DNA of 64,000 bases from Pseudoalteromonas lipolytica (GCF_001306915.1 NZ_LJTC01000001.1:221887-285886); one strand, 5' to 3'; shown: positions 37,075 through 46,374, counted from the first letter of the stretch. Made by a program: numbers and translations. Notes: a model not told the origin generated them from the letters alone.

Positions 37075-37602
37075 ATGGGCTTAGCGAATAAAGCCAGTTT
37101 TATGCTTGTTATAGGCACACTTTTTATAACAGGGTGCACGATCACGCAAAAGCATGTTGAGGCAGAGCAAATAGAGCCGACAGCAGATGTGAAATCTCAA
37201 GGGCAACCTAATCCAAAGCCTCGGCCGAAAAGTGAGCCGTTATACCCGCCTGCAAGTACAGTCATTGCTTGGCATGCTGCCAAGTGCGGTGGCTTTAAAG
37301 CAAGCTCTGATAAAGCAAATTATGTTGGCGAAAATGAGCTAAAGCGTCTGTTTGAGTCGATTTGTTTACTCGGTGCTTCAGAGCCAGAAAAAGCTCTTAG
37401 TCAGCTTGAAAAAAGTGACCATGCTTTTTATTGGCCAGATGATATTAAGCAGTATCTATGGTTACAAAAGCAATATTTACAACAGAATTTAGCGGCAAAA
37501 CAAGCTAAGCAAGCACTGAGTGATGAAATGGAAAAAACCTTATCGTCGCTTGCGACTATCGAACAACAACTTCTGCTACGTGAAGAGACCAAGGAGCAGT
37601 AA
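37075..37602 (+). CDS. qseG: QseG-like lipoprotein
   Basis: A 175-residue protein with a lipoprotein signal ending in LFITGC (lipidated C22) and a helical, polar mature part. It has no strong motifs, but its position between glrK and glrR, its length and its lipobox match QseG, an outer-membrane lipoprotein reported to interact with the GlrK/QseE sensor. Its start is one base after the glrK stop, and its stop is two bases before glrR, which supports a tightly coupled operon. Confidence 0.75.
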   Translation: MGLANKASFMLVIGTLFITGCTITQKHVEAEQIEPTADVKSQGQPNPKPRPKSEPLYPPASTVIAWHAAKCGGFKASSDKANYVGENELKRLFESICLLGASEPEKALSQLEKSDHAFYWPDDIKQYLWLQKQYLQQNLAAKQAKQALSDEMEKTLSSLATIEQQLLLREETKEQ

Positions 37603-37604
37603 CC

Positions 37605-38948
37605 ATGAATGAAGTAACAAAACCACGGGTTTTATTAGTAGATGACGATGCGAGTTTATTAAAGTTACTAGCGATTAGAATTGAGTCTAAAGGCTATTTG
37701 GTAAACACAGTTGAAAGTGGCATTGAGGCATTACAAACACTAAAAAACCAAACCTATGATGCGGTGATCACTGACTTAAGAATGGATGAAATGGACGGCA
37801 TGGCTCTACATCGCCAGTTACAAAGTCGTTACCCTTCAATGCCGGTGATTATGATGACAGCACATGGTTCGATACCTGATGCAGTGGAAGCGACGAAGCA
37901 AGGTATTTTTGCATTTATTACCAAACCAGTTGATAAAGATGAGCTGTTCGACAGCCTTGCTAAAGCTATTGAGATCCATGGTGTACACGGTGATGAAACA
38001 CCGACACAAACAAATATTGTCACCCGTAGCGGCGCGATGTTGCATTTACTTGAGCAAGTTAAATTGCTTGGTCCAACGCAAGTGAATGTGTTGATCTCCG
38101 GTGCTAGCGGCACAGGTAAAGAGTTGCTTGCACAAGCAATACATCAACATAGCCATGTTAGTGACGGGCCATTTGTGGCAATTAACTGCGGCGCTGTGCC
38201 GGGGGAGCTTTTAGAGTCTGAATTGTTTGGGCATAAAAAAGGCGCGTTTACAGGCGCAGTCAAAGACCATCAAGGTTTGTTTCAACAAGCTCAAGGTGGG
38301 ACCCTTTTTCTAGACGAAATTGGTGATATGCCGCTAAATTTACAGGTAAAACTACTGAGGGTTTTACAAGAGAAAACCATTCGCCCTGTGGGCTTTCAAG
38401 AAGAGATCCCAATTGATGTGCGGGTGGTGTCGGCGACTCATAAGAACCTCCCAGAGGCAATCAATAATCAGCAGTTCCGTGAAGATTTATATTACCGATT
38501 AAATGTGGTGAACTTAAAACTGCCTCCGCTTTGTGAACGCCGAGAAGATATTAGTTTGCTAGCACAGCATTTTGCAGGTCTAATTGCTAAACGTATGGGG
38601 CAAGAGCAAAAGCAGTTTGCCAATGATGCGATGCATGCTTTGGTGCGCTATGATTGGCCGGGTAATATCCGTCAATTACAAAATGTGATAGAGCAGGTAG
38701 TAGCCCTTACACCTGGTAAAGTGATAGCTGCTCAGTTAGTTGAAAGTGCATTAAATAGTAATGTTAGTATTGCTGAGCCACTTTCGTTAAATGATGCAAA
38801 AAAAGAATTTGAGCGAGATTATTTAATTAATACGCTGAAAATGTCAGCGGGTAATGTTGCCGAAGCCGCAAAGCTTGCGAAACGTAATCGCTCAGATTTT
38901 TATAAATTAATCAAAAAGCACAACATTAATGTTGAAAGCTTAATATAA
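37605..38948 (+). CDS. glrR: Sigma-54-dependent response regulator GlrR (QseF)
   Basis: This 447-residue NtrC-type regulator has a receiver domain (D57 in VITDLRMDEMDG), an AAA+ domain with Walker A GASGTGKE, the sigma-54-contacting GAFTGA at residues 213-218, Walker B GGTLFLDEIGD, and a C-terminal Fis-like helix-turn-helix (VAEAAKLAKRNRSDFYKLIKKH). It activates sigma-54 promoters when phosphorylated by GlrK. GGAGCAGTAACC precedes the ATG. The nearest candidate target is the EF-hand promoter at 35337-35354. Confidence 0.94.
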   Translation: MNEVTKPRVLLVDDDASLLKLLAIRIESKGYLVNTVESGIEALQTLKNQTYDAVITDLRMDEMDGMALHRQLQSRYPSMPVIMMTAHGSIPDAVEATKQGIFAFITKPVDKDELFDSLAKAIEIHGVHGDETPTQTNIVTRSGAMLHLLEQVKLLGPTQVNVLISGASGTGKELLAQAIHQHSHVSDGPFVAINCGAVPGELLESELFGHKKGAFTGAVKDHQGLFQQAQGGTLFLDEIGDMPLNLQVKLLRVLQEKTIRPVGFQEEIPIDVRVVSATHKNLPEAINNQQFREDLYYRLNVVNLKLPPLCERREDISLLAQHFAGLIAKRMGQEQKQFANDAMHALVRYDWPGNIRQLQNVIEQVVALTPGKVIAAQLVESALNSNVSIAEPLSLNDAKKEFERDYLINTLKMSAGNVAEAAKLAKRNRSDFYKLIKKHNINVESLI

Positions 38949-38956
38949 GGAAAAAC

Positions 38957-39457
38957 ATGGCGCTTTTTTTAGTCTATCTGGGCGGTCGTATTCAAGGTTG
39001 CCACATTGAAATGCACGACGTTCGATTTGTCGTAGGCGATAGCATTGAGCAAACCTACTCAAAACTAAAAGCACAATGGGTGGGTGATAAAAGCAACGTA
39101 CACATGGATAGCTACATGCAAATTCAGCACATTGATGGTTATCAGGTCGAAGTGGTTGATAGTGCGCATCACCAAGCCGAAAAACTGTATTTTGTGAACT
39201 TAGGTGCCTATAGAGCTGATAGCCTTGCAGAGCAGCATGATTTTGCATTGTACGTTGCGCGTAGCAGTGAAGAAGCAAAGCAACGCGCTAAAGAGTCTTT
39301 ATTGGCGGGAATGACTCATCTTCATAAAGATGATTTACACGATGTAGACGATTGTTTTGCGATTGACTTGTTAGATAGCAACTTATCAATCAAATTAACG
39401 CCAAGCGGGCAAGCACAAGCAATGAAGCCCGATTGGTTTGGCTATCACGTGTTGTGA
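38957..39457 (+). CDS. DUF1543 domain protein
   Basis: A 166-residue cytoplasmic protein beginning MALFLVYLGGRIQGCHIEMHDVRFVVGDS, the typical start of DUF1543 proteins, with a second repeat-like half (KLYFVNLGAYRADSLAEQHDFALYVA). The function of the family is not known to me. It begins 8 bases after glrR and may be cotranscribed. TAAGGAAAAAC precedes the ATG. It is convergent with the small membrane protein at 39459, with a one-base gap. Confidence 0.85.
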   Translation: MALFLVYLGGRIQGCHIEMHDVRFVVGDSIEQTYSKLKAQWVGDKSNVHMDSYMQIQHIDGYQVEVVDSAHHQAEKLYFVNLGAYRADSLAEQHDFALYVARSSEEAKQRAKESLLAGMTHLHKDDLHDVDDCFAIDLLDSNLSIKLTPSGQAQAMKPDWFGYHVL

Positions 39458-39458
39458 T

Positions 39459-39668
39459 CTATTCTTGGTTATCGTTTTTACTGGCAACTTTAAAGGCGAT
39501 AATCACCAATCCAAACAAGGCAAATGGCAGTGCAGCGAGTAAATACTCAACGGTATGGCTGTCTTGATAGTTGGGCTGGAGTAGGAAGTGACCTGCAACA
39601 CAAAGTAAAATAGCCACGAATAAAACGGGCAGTAAAATCAGTTCTTTTTTAGGTGAGTGTTTTTTCAT
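39459..39668 (-). CDS. Small two-helix membrane protein
   Basis: A 69-residue protein with a basic N-terminus (KKHSPKKE) and two membrane helices (about residues 10-27 and 43-60), positive-inside. I do not recognise the family. The clean frame, hydrophobic pattern and position abutting DUF1543 support a real gene, but no strong ribosome binding site was seen. Confidence 0.6.
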   Translation of the reverse strand: MKKHSPKKELILLPVLFVAILLCVAGHFLLQPNYQDSHTVEYLLAALPFALFGLVIIAFKVASKNDNQE

Positions 39669-39718
39669 TACAAGGCGTTATATTCCAAAGGTGCGCCATT
39701 GTAATGAGCTACCCTTAG

Positions 39719-39889
39719 CTAGGTCAAATAAGTTGCTTTGTAGTTTGCTTTATATTGCGCTGTATCAACTTTTTTAGTGTCAGCTTTTACAGGCTGCTTT
39801 TTTGGAGCCGCTGGTTTATCGGTTGCTTCATTATAGCTAAACAGCCCCATAATGAATTCAATCTCTTCACGTTGTAATCCAGATCGCAT
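39719..39889 (-). CDS. Small hypothetical protein
   Basis: A 56-residue protein starting at the ATG at 39889 (MRSGLQREEIEFIMGLFSYN), with GGAGGG 6 bases upstream, which decides against the TTG extension. The C-terminal half is rich in Lys, Ala, Pro and Thr (KPAAPKKQPVKADTKK) and looks disordered. No family is recognised. The strong ribosome binding site makes expression likely. Confidence 0.6.
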   Translation of the reverse strand: MRSGLQREEIEFIMGLFSYNEATDKPAAPKKQPVKADTKKVDTAQYKANYKATYLT

Positions 39890-40002
39890 GATGCCCTCCA
39901 AAGAATAATTTGCCTTTTGTATTACAAATATTACGTCCTGTAATCTGAATTATCGGTGAATACCTAGTCATTAAACTGTAATCATATGTAACGCAAATAT
40001 GC

Positions 40003-42129
40003 TTATTTAATAGGCAGCTCCACAGTAAACACAACACCTGTGCCATCAGCTAAATTTTCTGCCAATACTTTACCGTGATGGTAATCGCAAATAAGCCTTA
40101 CAATATAAAGACCTAAACCCAAGTGTGGCTGCTGCTGATGTTGCTGACTTCTCACCGAGACCATTGAGTCGAAAATGTGTTCAACTAAACCGTCAGGGAG
40201 CAAAGGCCCTTGGTTGCTGATTTTTAATAATGCATGCTGCTCTTGCTTGGTTAAGCTGACTGAAATTGTGCTTTGCGGGGTTTTAAACTCAAGTGCGTTG
40301 TTGATGAGCTTATCGAGTAATTGGGCAATAAATTCTGGTGCGCCACTAACATTTAACGGCTCTTTACAAAGCGACAATGTAAATAGGCTTTCACCATAGG
40401 TTATTTGATAGCCCTGCATGCAGCCGGTGATCACCTTGGTCAGGTCAAACTCTTCTGCCTCGGCACTTTGAATACTTTGTTCAAGGCGCGTTGCTTCACT
40501 CATGGTGGTAATAATTTTACCTAACCGCTCAACCCCTTCACTGGCACGGTCGAGGTATTTTTGACTCAGTTCAGATTGCGGCTGCATTTGTAAATTTTCA
40601 AGCGATGAGCGCACAACAGCCACGGGCGTACGCAGTTCATGGGAGAGTCGTGATGACATATTTTCTAAGTAATCAGTATAACCACTTAAACGGCTAACAA
40701 TGTTGGCAAAGCTGCGAGAAAGATCGCCAATTTCGTCATTCGAATCGGCATAAGTAATTTTGCCGGTGATCCGCCCTTGAGCATCAATGGCTTGTTCGGC
40801 GTTGTCACGCAAGCGGCGAATACGGCTGGAAATTCTTGAAGCAAAAAAGAACAGTGTCACAGTACCAACAAGCATCACCGCTAAAATGACATTAAATAGC
40901 TTTTCTAACGATTTATTACGCAGAGTACGCACGCCGTTGGTGGTTTCTTCTGCGATTACTGCACCTATTACTTTGTCTTGGATCCAAATAGGGTAGGCCG
41001 CCGATAAAATAACGGCTTTGTTATCTGGGGTTAAGCGCCATGATGATGCGGGTTTACCATTTAAAGCGCTGGCTATGTGAGTACCTTGCATCGCTGCGAC
41101 ATCATGTAAGGTATCAATAAACTCATTTTCTGGGCGAGTTAAAATTTTATAGTAAAGTGGGTGTAAGTAATCTTGCTCAAAGCGTTGCCACCAGGTTGTT
41201 GCGGGCGCATCTTTTAGGCCGTCTGCCCAAACGCCATCGGCATGATGAATTGAGCCAGATTGTGCAAGTACACGATGATGGTTATCGACGACCCAAATTC
41301 GGCTGCCACTGTGGCCCATGCCTTTCAAGATACGGTTAATTTCTGGCGAAGGCACTAAAACAGAGCCGATATCATTGGGGTTTTGTAGATTTGAGGTCGA
41401 CATAAGCTGAGGCTCAACCTTGTCTTCATCCCAATCTTCAATAGCAAAACCAAGCTTATTACCTAGCATCGAAAGTGGAAAACGCAGCTCTATGTTGTAA
41501 CCCGCGTTGGTGCTTTTAAAATAGCCTTGGATTTTAGTGACCGGCTCTTGTGTAGCAGCATCAAAGGCATTAACCCAACCATCTTGGCGGGCAGCCACCA
41601 CATAACTTTTAAACTCACCTTCAGGTGTTTTTAACATGATCTGTAAGTGATCATTACGGGTAAAGCTAAGCACATTTTTAGCACGATACACCAGTGAGCT
41701 GTCAGTGACTTTAAAAGCCGCATAGAGGTAGTTTTCGTATTTGCCCACCATATGATCAAAACTTAGATCACTATCATGATGCTCATGGCTTAACCCCTGT
41801 AAATAGCGCTCGTCGTAATGCCAAAATAGGTTTTGATAAGGCTGCCACTCTGACAATTTACCATCAAGTTGAATCGGGTTATTTAGGTTATAGGCATATA
41901 AATCTCGGCCTTTTACAACTTGATCTAAAAAGTTGGTTTGCGAGTCAAACAAAGCAGGGCGCTCATGTAATGCGGTTGCGAGTGCGCGGGTGGTGCCCAC
42001 TAAGGTTTTTTCTTGCCCTTGTCTTAAGAATTTTTCCATTTCCCACACATATTCATAGCCAAGCCAAGGCAATAAAAATAAAAAGCAGGATAAGAAAATA
42101 AACTTTGTTCTAAGCCCCAAACGCAGCAT
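40003..42129 (-). CDS. pdsS: Proteobacterial dedicated sortase system histidine kinase
   Basis: The 708-residue kinase has an N-terminal membrane helix (about residues 9-27), a large periplasmic sensor, a second helix (about 415-438), HAMP, HisKA with H497 in SSRLSHELRTPVAV, and HATPase ending GLGLYIVRLICDYHHGKV. The sensor starts with IQLDGKLSEW (about 85-95) and continues with YENYLYAAFKVTD, a pattern resembling family 9 carbohydrate-binding or DOMON-like modules. The length and the neighbours match the kinase of the dedicated sortase system. Its ATG overlaps the regulator stop codon (TAATG). The symbol is used by analogy with the other pds names. Confidence 0.88.
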   Translation of the reverse strand: MLRLGLRTKFIFLSCFLFLLPWLGYEYVWEMEKFLRQGQEKTLVGTTRALATALHERPALFDSQTNFLDQVVKGRDLYAYNLNNPIQLDGKLSEWQPYQNLFWHYDERYLQGLSHEHHDSDLSFDHMVGKYENYLYAAFKVTDSSLVYRAKNVLSFTRNDHLQIMLKTPEGEFKSYVVAARQDGWVNAFDAATQEPVTKIQGYFKSTNAGYNIELRFPLSMLGNKLGFAIEDWDEDKVEPQLMSTSNLQNPNDIGSVLVPSPEINRILKGMGHSGSRIWVVDNHHRVLAQSGSIHHADGVWADGLKDAPATTWWQRFEQDYLHPLYYKILTRPENEFIDTLHDVAAMQGTHIASALNGKPASSWRLTPDNKAVILSAAYPIWIQDKVIGAVIAEETTNGVRTLRNKSLEKLFNVILAVMLVGTVTLFFFASRISSRIRRLRDNAEQAIDAQGRITGKITYADSNDEIGDLSRSFANIVSRLSGYTDYLENMSSRLSHELRTPVAVVRSSLENLQMQPQSELSQKYLDRASEGVERLGKIITTMSEATRLEQSIQSAEAEEFDLTKVITGCMQGYQITYGESLFTLSLCKEPLNVSGAPEFIAQLLDKLINNALEFKTPQSTISVSLTKQEQHALLKISNQGPLLPDGLVEHIFDSMVSVRSQQHQQQPHLGLGLYIVRLICDYHHGKVLAENLADGTGVVFTVELPIK

Positions 42130-42818
42130 TAAGCTTGCTCCCAGCGATAACCCATACCGTAAACGGTATCAATGCAGTCAAATGCACCATCTAAAGCAAT
42201 AAACTTTTTACGAATGCGTTTTACGTGTGAGGTAATAGTGCTGTCATCAACATAAATTTTCGCATCACTCATTAATTCGTTGCGGCTTTTTACATGGCCT
42301 GGACGCTGTGCAAGTGAATGTACCATCCAAAATTCTGTCACAGTTAAATCAACCAGTTGCTCTTGCCAAAAAACCTGCATGCGCTGGGTATCTAACTTTA
42401 ACGGGCCACGATGCAAAAGAGCAGTTTGATCGGCGGGTTGATCGAAAGCATCAAGGCGTCTAAACAAGGCACCAATGCGAGCAGCAAGATGCGCCATACT
42501 GATGTCTTTGGTTAAGTAATCGTCAGCACCCATGCGCAGGCCACATACGGTATCAATTTCGCTATCGCGGGCGGTTAAAAATATAATCGGTAAGGTTTTA
42601 GAAAGACTGCGTAATGTTTGGCAAAGTAAAAAACCACCATCCACTTCATGGCCAAGGCCAATATCAACAATGGCTAAATCTGGTAAAGATTGACTAAATG
42701 CTAATTCAGCACTGGCTCTGTCAGCAAAACCTACAACCTGATAGCCCTGAGCGCTGAGCATTTCAGTGTAGTTTTCGCGGATTGCTGTTTCATCTTCAAC
42801 GATTGCTATTTTCTTCAT
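42129..42818 (-). CDS. pdsR: Proteobacterial dedicated sortase system response regulator
   Basis: A 229-residue OmpR-family regulator with D52 as the phosphoacceptor in LAIVDIGLG, K in DDYLTKDIS, and a C-terminal winged helix with LTVTEFWMVHSLAQRPGHVKSRNELM and the closing TVYGMGYRW. It is translationally coupled to the kinase gene downstream and divergent from pdsO. It probably controls the sortase operon through TTGCC repeats at 42867-43008. Confidence 0.9.
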   Translation of the reverse strand: MKKIAIVEDETAIRENYTEMLSAQGYQVVGFADRASAELAFSQSLPDLAIVDIGLGHEVDGGFLLCQTLRSLSKTLPIIFLTARDSEIDTVCGLRMGADDYLTKDISMAHLAARIGALFRRLDAFDQPADQTALLHRGPLKLDTQRMQVFWQEQLVDLTVTEFWMVHSLAQRPGHVKSRNELMSDAKIYVDDSTITSHVKRIRKKFIALDGAFDCIDTVYGMGYRWEQA

Positions 42819-42866
42819 TGTTAATACTTACTTAAATTCTTTCTATAGCGAACTATACCTAATTTT

Positions 42867-43008
42867 TTGCCTTGCGTACTGGCAAAAACGCGATTGCCAT
42901 TTTTCTGCCACAATTGCTCAGCAGTTTGCCTTTTTTGATCCCCTTTATTGCCATTTCGACTTGTTTTAATAGCTCCATACCAAGTTCGCAACACCAACCA
43001 ATGTTGCC
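42867..43008. promoter_or_regulatory. Phased TTGCC repeats in the pdsR/pdsO divergent region
   Basis: TTGCC or its near-match occurs at 42867, 42881 (inverted), 42894, 42905 (CTGCC), 42926, 42948 and 43004. The spacings 42894-42905 (11), 42905-42926 (21) and 42926-42948 (22) put the sites on one face of the helix, as expected for an OmpR-family regulator. PdsR is the obvious candidate binder. Confidence 0.55.
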
Positions 43009-43037
43009 AAGCAATTAAGTAGAAAAAGGATTAAACC

Positions 43038-43775
43038 ATGAAAAAATTAATTATTGCCGCTGTTATCACATCTGCTGTATCTGTAGCCCCTTTTGCAGAC
43101 GCTGCGAGTCAAGCTAAACAAGAAACACCAAAAGAAACTGCCATTGGCTTAGGTGCTGGTGCCGTTGTTGGCGGCCTAGTCGGCGGCCCAGTGGGGGCAT
43201 TTATTGGCGCGTTTGCAGGTGGCTTAATTGGCGAAAAAGAAGCGGCAGACAACACCATTGATGAACAAGCACACGCATTAGTTGTAATGAAAGAGCAAAC
43301 CGCTGATTACCAACAAGTAATTGCCGATAACGCAGCCTTAAGTGAGCAGCTTGAATTATTAGCTGACGAAAAAGAGCAGTTACTACAAGCTCAATTAAAC
43401 ACCTTATTGGCGATGACGGTACAGTTTAAAACTGGCTCTAGCGAAATTGCCCCACACTTTGCTAACCAGCTCAATAAAGTCGCACAGTTACTTATTGCTC
43501 AGCCAAATCTGGCTATCGACTTAAATGGCTTTGCAGATCAGCGTGGTGATGAGTTGGCTAATTTAATGCTCTCAAAACAGCGTGTAAATGCAGTGCAAAG
43601 CTACTTAATTAAACAAGGTGTGCCTCATACGCGCTTAACCGCTACCGCCTTTGGTGAGCAGCAAAGTGTTGCCGATTCAAATAACTACGAAGACAACGTG
43701 TTTGACCGCCGCGTAACCTTAACGACACGCCCTGTTTCACAAAGCAGCTTACGCACAGCACAAAGTAACCACTAA
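43038..43775 (+). CDS. pdsO: Sortase-associated OmpA-like protein PdsO
   Basis: A 245-residue protein with a signal peptide (about residues 1-22), a glycine-rich hydrophobic segment (GLGAGAVVGGLVGGPVGAFIGAFAGGLIG, about 36-62), a coiled coil (about 75-115) and a C-terminal OmpA-like peptidoglycan-binding domain (about 125-235, with IDLNGFADQRGDELANLMLSKQRVNAVQSYL). This layout is typical of PdsO in the dedicated sortase system. AAAGGA precedes the ATG. It probably anchors the system to the cell wall. Confidence 0.9.
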   Translation: MKKLIIAAVITSAVSVAPFADAASQAKQETPKETAIGLGAGAVVGGLVGGPVGAFIGAFAGGLIGEKEAADNTIDEQAHALVVMKEQTADYQQVIADNAALSEQLELLADEKEQLLQAQLNTLLAMTVQFKTGSSEIAPHFANQLNKVAQLLIAQPNLAIDLNGFADQRGDELANLMLSKQRVNAVQSYLIKQGVPHTRLTATAFGEQQSVADSNNYEDNVFDRRVTLTTRPVSQSSLRTAQSNH

Positions 43776-43801
43776 TTCATCGGTCGATGGAGTGACATAT
43801 T

Positions 43802-45802
43802 ATGTTGAGTAACCGTACCAAAAGGCTCCTTTTTGGGAGCCTTTTTATCCTCTTATTAGGTTATGCTGTTAACCCTGCATTTGCAGCCAATGCCAGTGCC
43901 GAACTGCGATTTTATGATGAATCAAATAGCCAAGTGTCGTCGGGCTTATTAGTGAAAAACGATGTCACTATGACGCTCACTGGGCTTATTAATCATGTTG
44001 TTGTTAAACAGCGTTATCAAAACCCGCACCCGTTTGCCGTTAATGCCCGTTATGTGTTTCCGTTACCTGATGAAAGCGCAGTTCATGCCATGCAAATGCA
44101 AATTGGTGAGCGCATTATCACCGGTAACATTGCCCTTAAACAGCAGGCAGAACAGCAATTTGAGCAAGCCCAAAAACAGGGTAAACGCGCCGCTTTAGTA
44201 CGTCAGCAACGCGCGAACATTTTCTCTACTGATGTAGCAAACCTTGGAGCAGGGGAAGAGATTGAAATTACCTTGCAATACCAAGAGATAATCGGTTTTC
44301 GAGATGGTGTGTTTTCACTGCGTTTTCCAACCACTATTACGCCGCGCTACGAACCTTTAACGGCAGAACTGCAGCAAAAAGTGAATCTAGAAACAAAAGA
44401 CACAGAACAACAGAGCGACGCAACAGCTGATACAGCGCAATTGGCATCAGCGTGGCTAAAGCCTGTTTTTCATCGTGCACAAAGCCAAGAGTCTGATGCG
44501 AGCCTAAACCTTGCTATTTCGATGGATATTGGCCTTGAGCTGAGTGATATCAGCGCTAATTTAGCGGGCATGCAAATCGATAACCCAAGCTTTGGTCGGT
44601 ACCAGTTATCACTTAATCGTGATGTTCCGATGGATAGAGACTTTGAGCTGACATTTAAGCCCCTTGATAAAGCCCACTCTCAGGCTGCATTTTTTACCGA
44701 AACAGTAGCAGGGCAAGAATATGGTTTACTGATGTTAGTACCGCCAAGCGATCACTTTACCTCGCAAGCTCGTCTGCCTCGTGAAATGGTGTTTGTTGTA
44801 GATACCTCTGGCTCAATGCATGGCCAATCAATGGAGCAGGCTAAACAAGCCTTGTTTTATGCCCTTTCATTATTGGATGAAAATGACAGTTTTAACATCA
44901 TAGGCTTTGATAATGAAGTGTCGGTATTAAGTGACACGCCAATGATTGCCAATGACTTTAACATTCGCCGTGCAGAACGCTTTATTTATGGCTTACAAGC
45001 CGATGGCGGCACCGAAATAGCAAAAGCACTGACTCAGGTACTTGATGGTAAACACCATGATGGCTTTGTTCGCCAAGTGGTGTTTTTAACCGATGGCAGT
45101 GTGGGTAACGAAACGCAGCTATTTAAACAAATTCAAACAGATTTAGGTGACAGCCGACTCTTTACCGTCGGTATTGGTAGCGCACCTAATAGCTTTTTTA
45201 TGACCAGAGCTGCGGATATTGGCCGTGGTACATTCACTTTTATAAGTAGCACCAGCCAAGTACAGCCCAAAATGCAGCTGCTATTTGATAAGCTAGCCCA
45301 TCCCGCGGTTACAGAGCTTGCACTTGAAGGCGACAAAGCAGCACTAGAGTATTGGCCATCGCCATTACCTGACTTGTATTTTTCAGAGCCGGTTTTGGTT
45401 GCTGTGAAGCTTGATGGCAGTCAGCACTTAACATTAAAGGGGCAGACAAACACAGGGCCAATGACGATTAATTTAGCAACGGCCAATGCCGCAAACGGCG
45501 AAGGTATCGCTAGACTCTGGGCAAGACAAAAAATTAAGTCACTACTGCTTTATAATGAAAAGGATGCGGTACGCGCAGAAGTTGAGACATTAGCACTTCA
45601 GCATCATTTACTTAGCCCTTTTACAGCCTTTATTGCAGTTGATAACTATGCGGATAATGAGATTGCAGAGCGTTCAATGCAAGTGAGAAACAAACTTCCT
45701 AACGGCATGACGCTACCGCAAACCGACGGACAAAGCCGCGTGTTTATGCTAATCGGGTTACTATTACTCGCTTTTTCGTGGTTATGGCAATGGCGACGCT
45801 AA
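43802..45802 (+). CDS. Marine proteobacterial sortase target protein (VIT and vWA domains)
   Basis: The 666-residue exported protein has a signal peptide (about residues 1-29), a VIT domain (about 45-160, with VKQRYQNPHPFAVNARYVFPLPD), a von Willebrand A domain (about 320-500, with MIDAS residues in FVVDTSGSMHGQSM and VFLTDGS) and a C-terminal sorting signal: LPQTDGQ, a hydrophobic helix and WQWRR. It is the single substrate of the neighbouring sortase, which would cleave at LPQT and join it to an amine on the surface or periplasmic face. GGAG precedes the ATG. Its 3' end overlaps the sortase start. Confidence 0.92.
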   Translation: MLSNRTKRLLFGSLFILLLGYAVNPAFAANASAELRFYDESNSQVSSGLLVKNDVTMTLTGLINHVVVKQRYQNPHPFAVNARYVFPLPDESAVHAMQMQIGERIITGNIALKQQAEQQFEQAQKQGKRAALVRQQRANIFSTDVANLGAGEEIEITLQYQEIIGFRDGVFSLRFPTTITPRYEPLTAELQQKVNLETKDTEQQSDATADTAQLASAWLKPVFHRAQSQESDASLNLAISMDIGLELSDISANLAGMQIDNPSFGRYQLSLNRDVPMDRDFELTFKPLDKAHSQAAFFTETVAGQEYGLLMLVPPSDHFTSQARLPREMVFVVDTSGSMHGQSMEQAKQALFYALSLLDENDSFNIIGFDNEVSVLSDTPMIANDFNIRRAERFIYGLQADGGTEIAKALTQVLDGKHHDGFVRQVVFLTDGSVGNETQLFKQIQTDLGDSRLFTVGIGSAPNSFFMTRAADIGRGTFTFISSTSQVQPKMQLLFDKLAHPAVTELALEGDKAALEYWPSPLPDLYFSEPVLVAVKLDGSQHLTLKGQTNTGPMTINLATANAANGEGIARLWARQKIKSLLLYNEKDAVRAEVETLALQHHLLSPFTAFIAVDNYADNEIAERSMQVRNKLPNGMTLPQTDGQSRVFMLIGLLLLAFSWLWQWRR

Positions 45803-46374
45803 AAAAAGCGCTGCCAGTTTGCAGCGCCTTACTTGGCATCGCATTGTTTGTGAATGGTGGCTATATGCAGGCGAAAGCTTGGCTGGCTCAGGCTCTGATT
45901 GAATCTGCTTGGCAGCAAGCTTTGCAAAGTCCTAATCAGCAAGTGAGGCCTTGGTTTTACGCCGATGGTTATGTCACTGCACACATAGAATGGCCAAGCC
46001 AGCAGCAAGAATTGACTGTACTTGCTGGTGCATCGGGGCGAAACCTCGCGTTTGCCCCCGGGCATTTTTTGCCAAGCGGTGAACTTGGCAGCACAAATGG
46101 GGTGCTGATTGCGGGTCATAACGACACCCACTTTGCATTTCTAAAACATGTCAAAGTGGGTGAGCAATTCAGTATGCAATTGCAAAATGGCCAAATTGAA
46201 CACTATCAAGTTCGCAGCATTGATGTTATTCATCAAAGCGAGCAAGGGTTTTTAGCACAATCAGGCCTTTATTTATTAACCTGTTACCCTTTTGACTCGT
46301 TAGCTTCAGGGACTGATTTTAGATTATTGGTGTCGGCTGATAAATTATCGTCTACGTCAACTTTCAGTTCTTGA
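45784..46374 (+). CDS. Class GN (Gram-negative) sortase
   Basis: The 196-residue transpeptidase has an N-terminal membrane anchor (about residues 5-25) and a sortase beta-barrel. The catalytic histidine is H112 in LIAGHNDTHF, the cysteine C167 in LLTCYPF and the arginine R180 in DFRLLVS, so the triad is complete. The start is taken at the ATG at 45784; GTG 45778 and ATG 45790 are possible. It overlaps the target gene end by 19 bases. Its 3' end overlaps the convergent EamA transporter gene by 91 bases. Confidence 0.92.
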   Translation: MAMATLKKALPVCSALLGIALFVNGGYMQAKAWLAQALIESAWQQALQSPNQQVRPWFYADGYVTAHIEWPSQQQELTVLAGASGRNLAFAPGHFLPSGELGSTNGVLIAGHNDTHFAFLKHVKVGEQFSMQLQNGQIEHYQVRSIDVIHQSEQGFLAQSGLYLLTCYPFDSLASGTDFRLLVSADKLSSTSTFSS

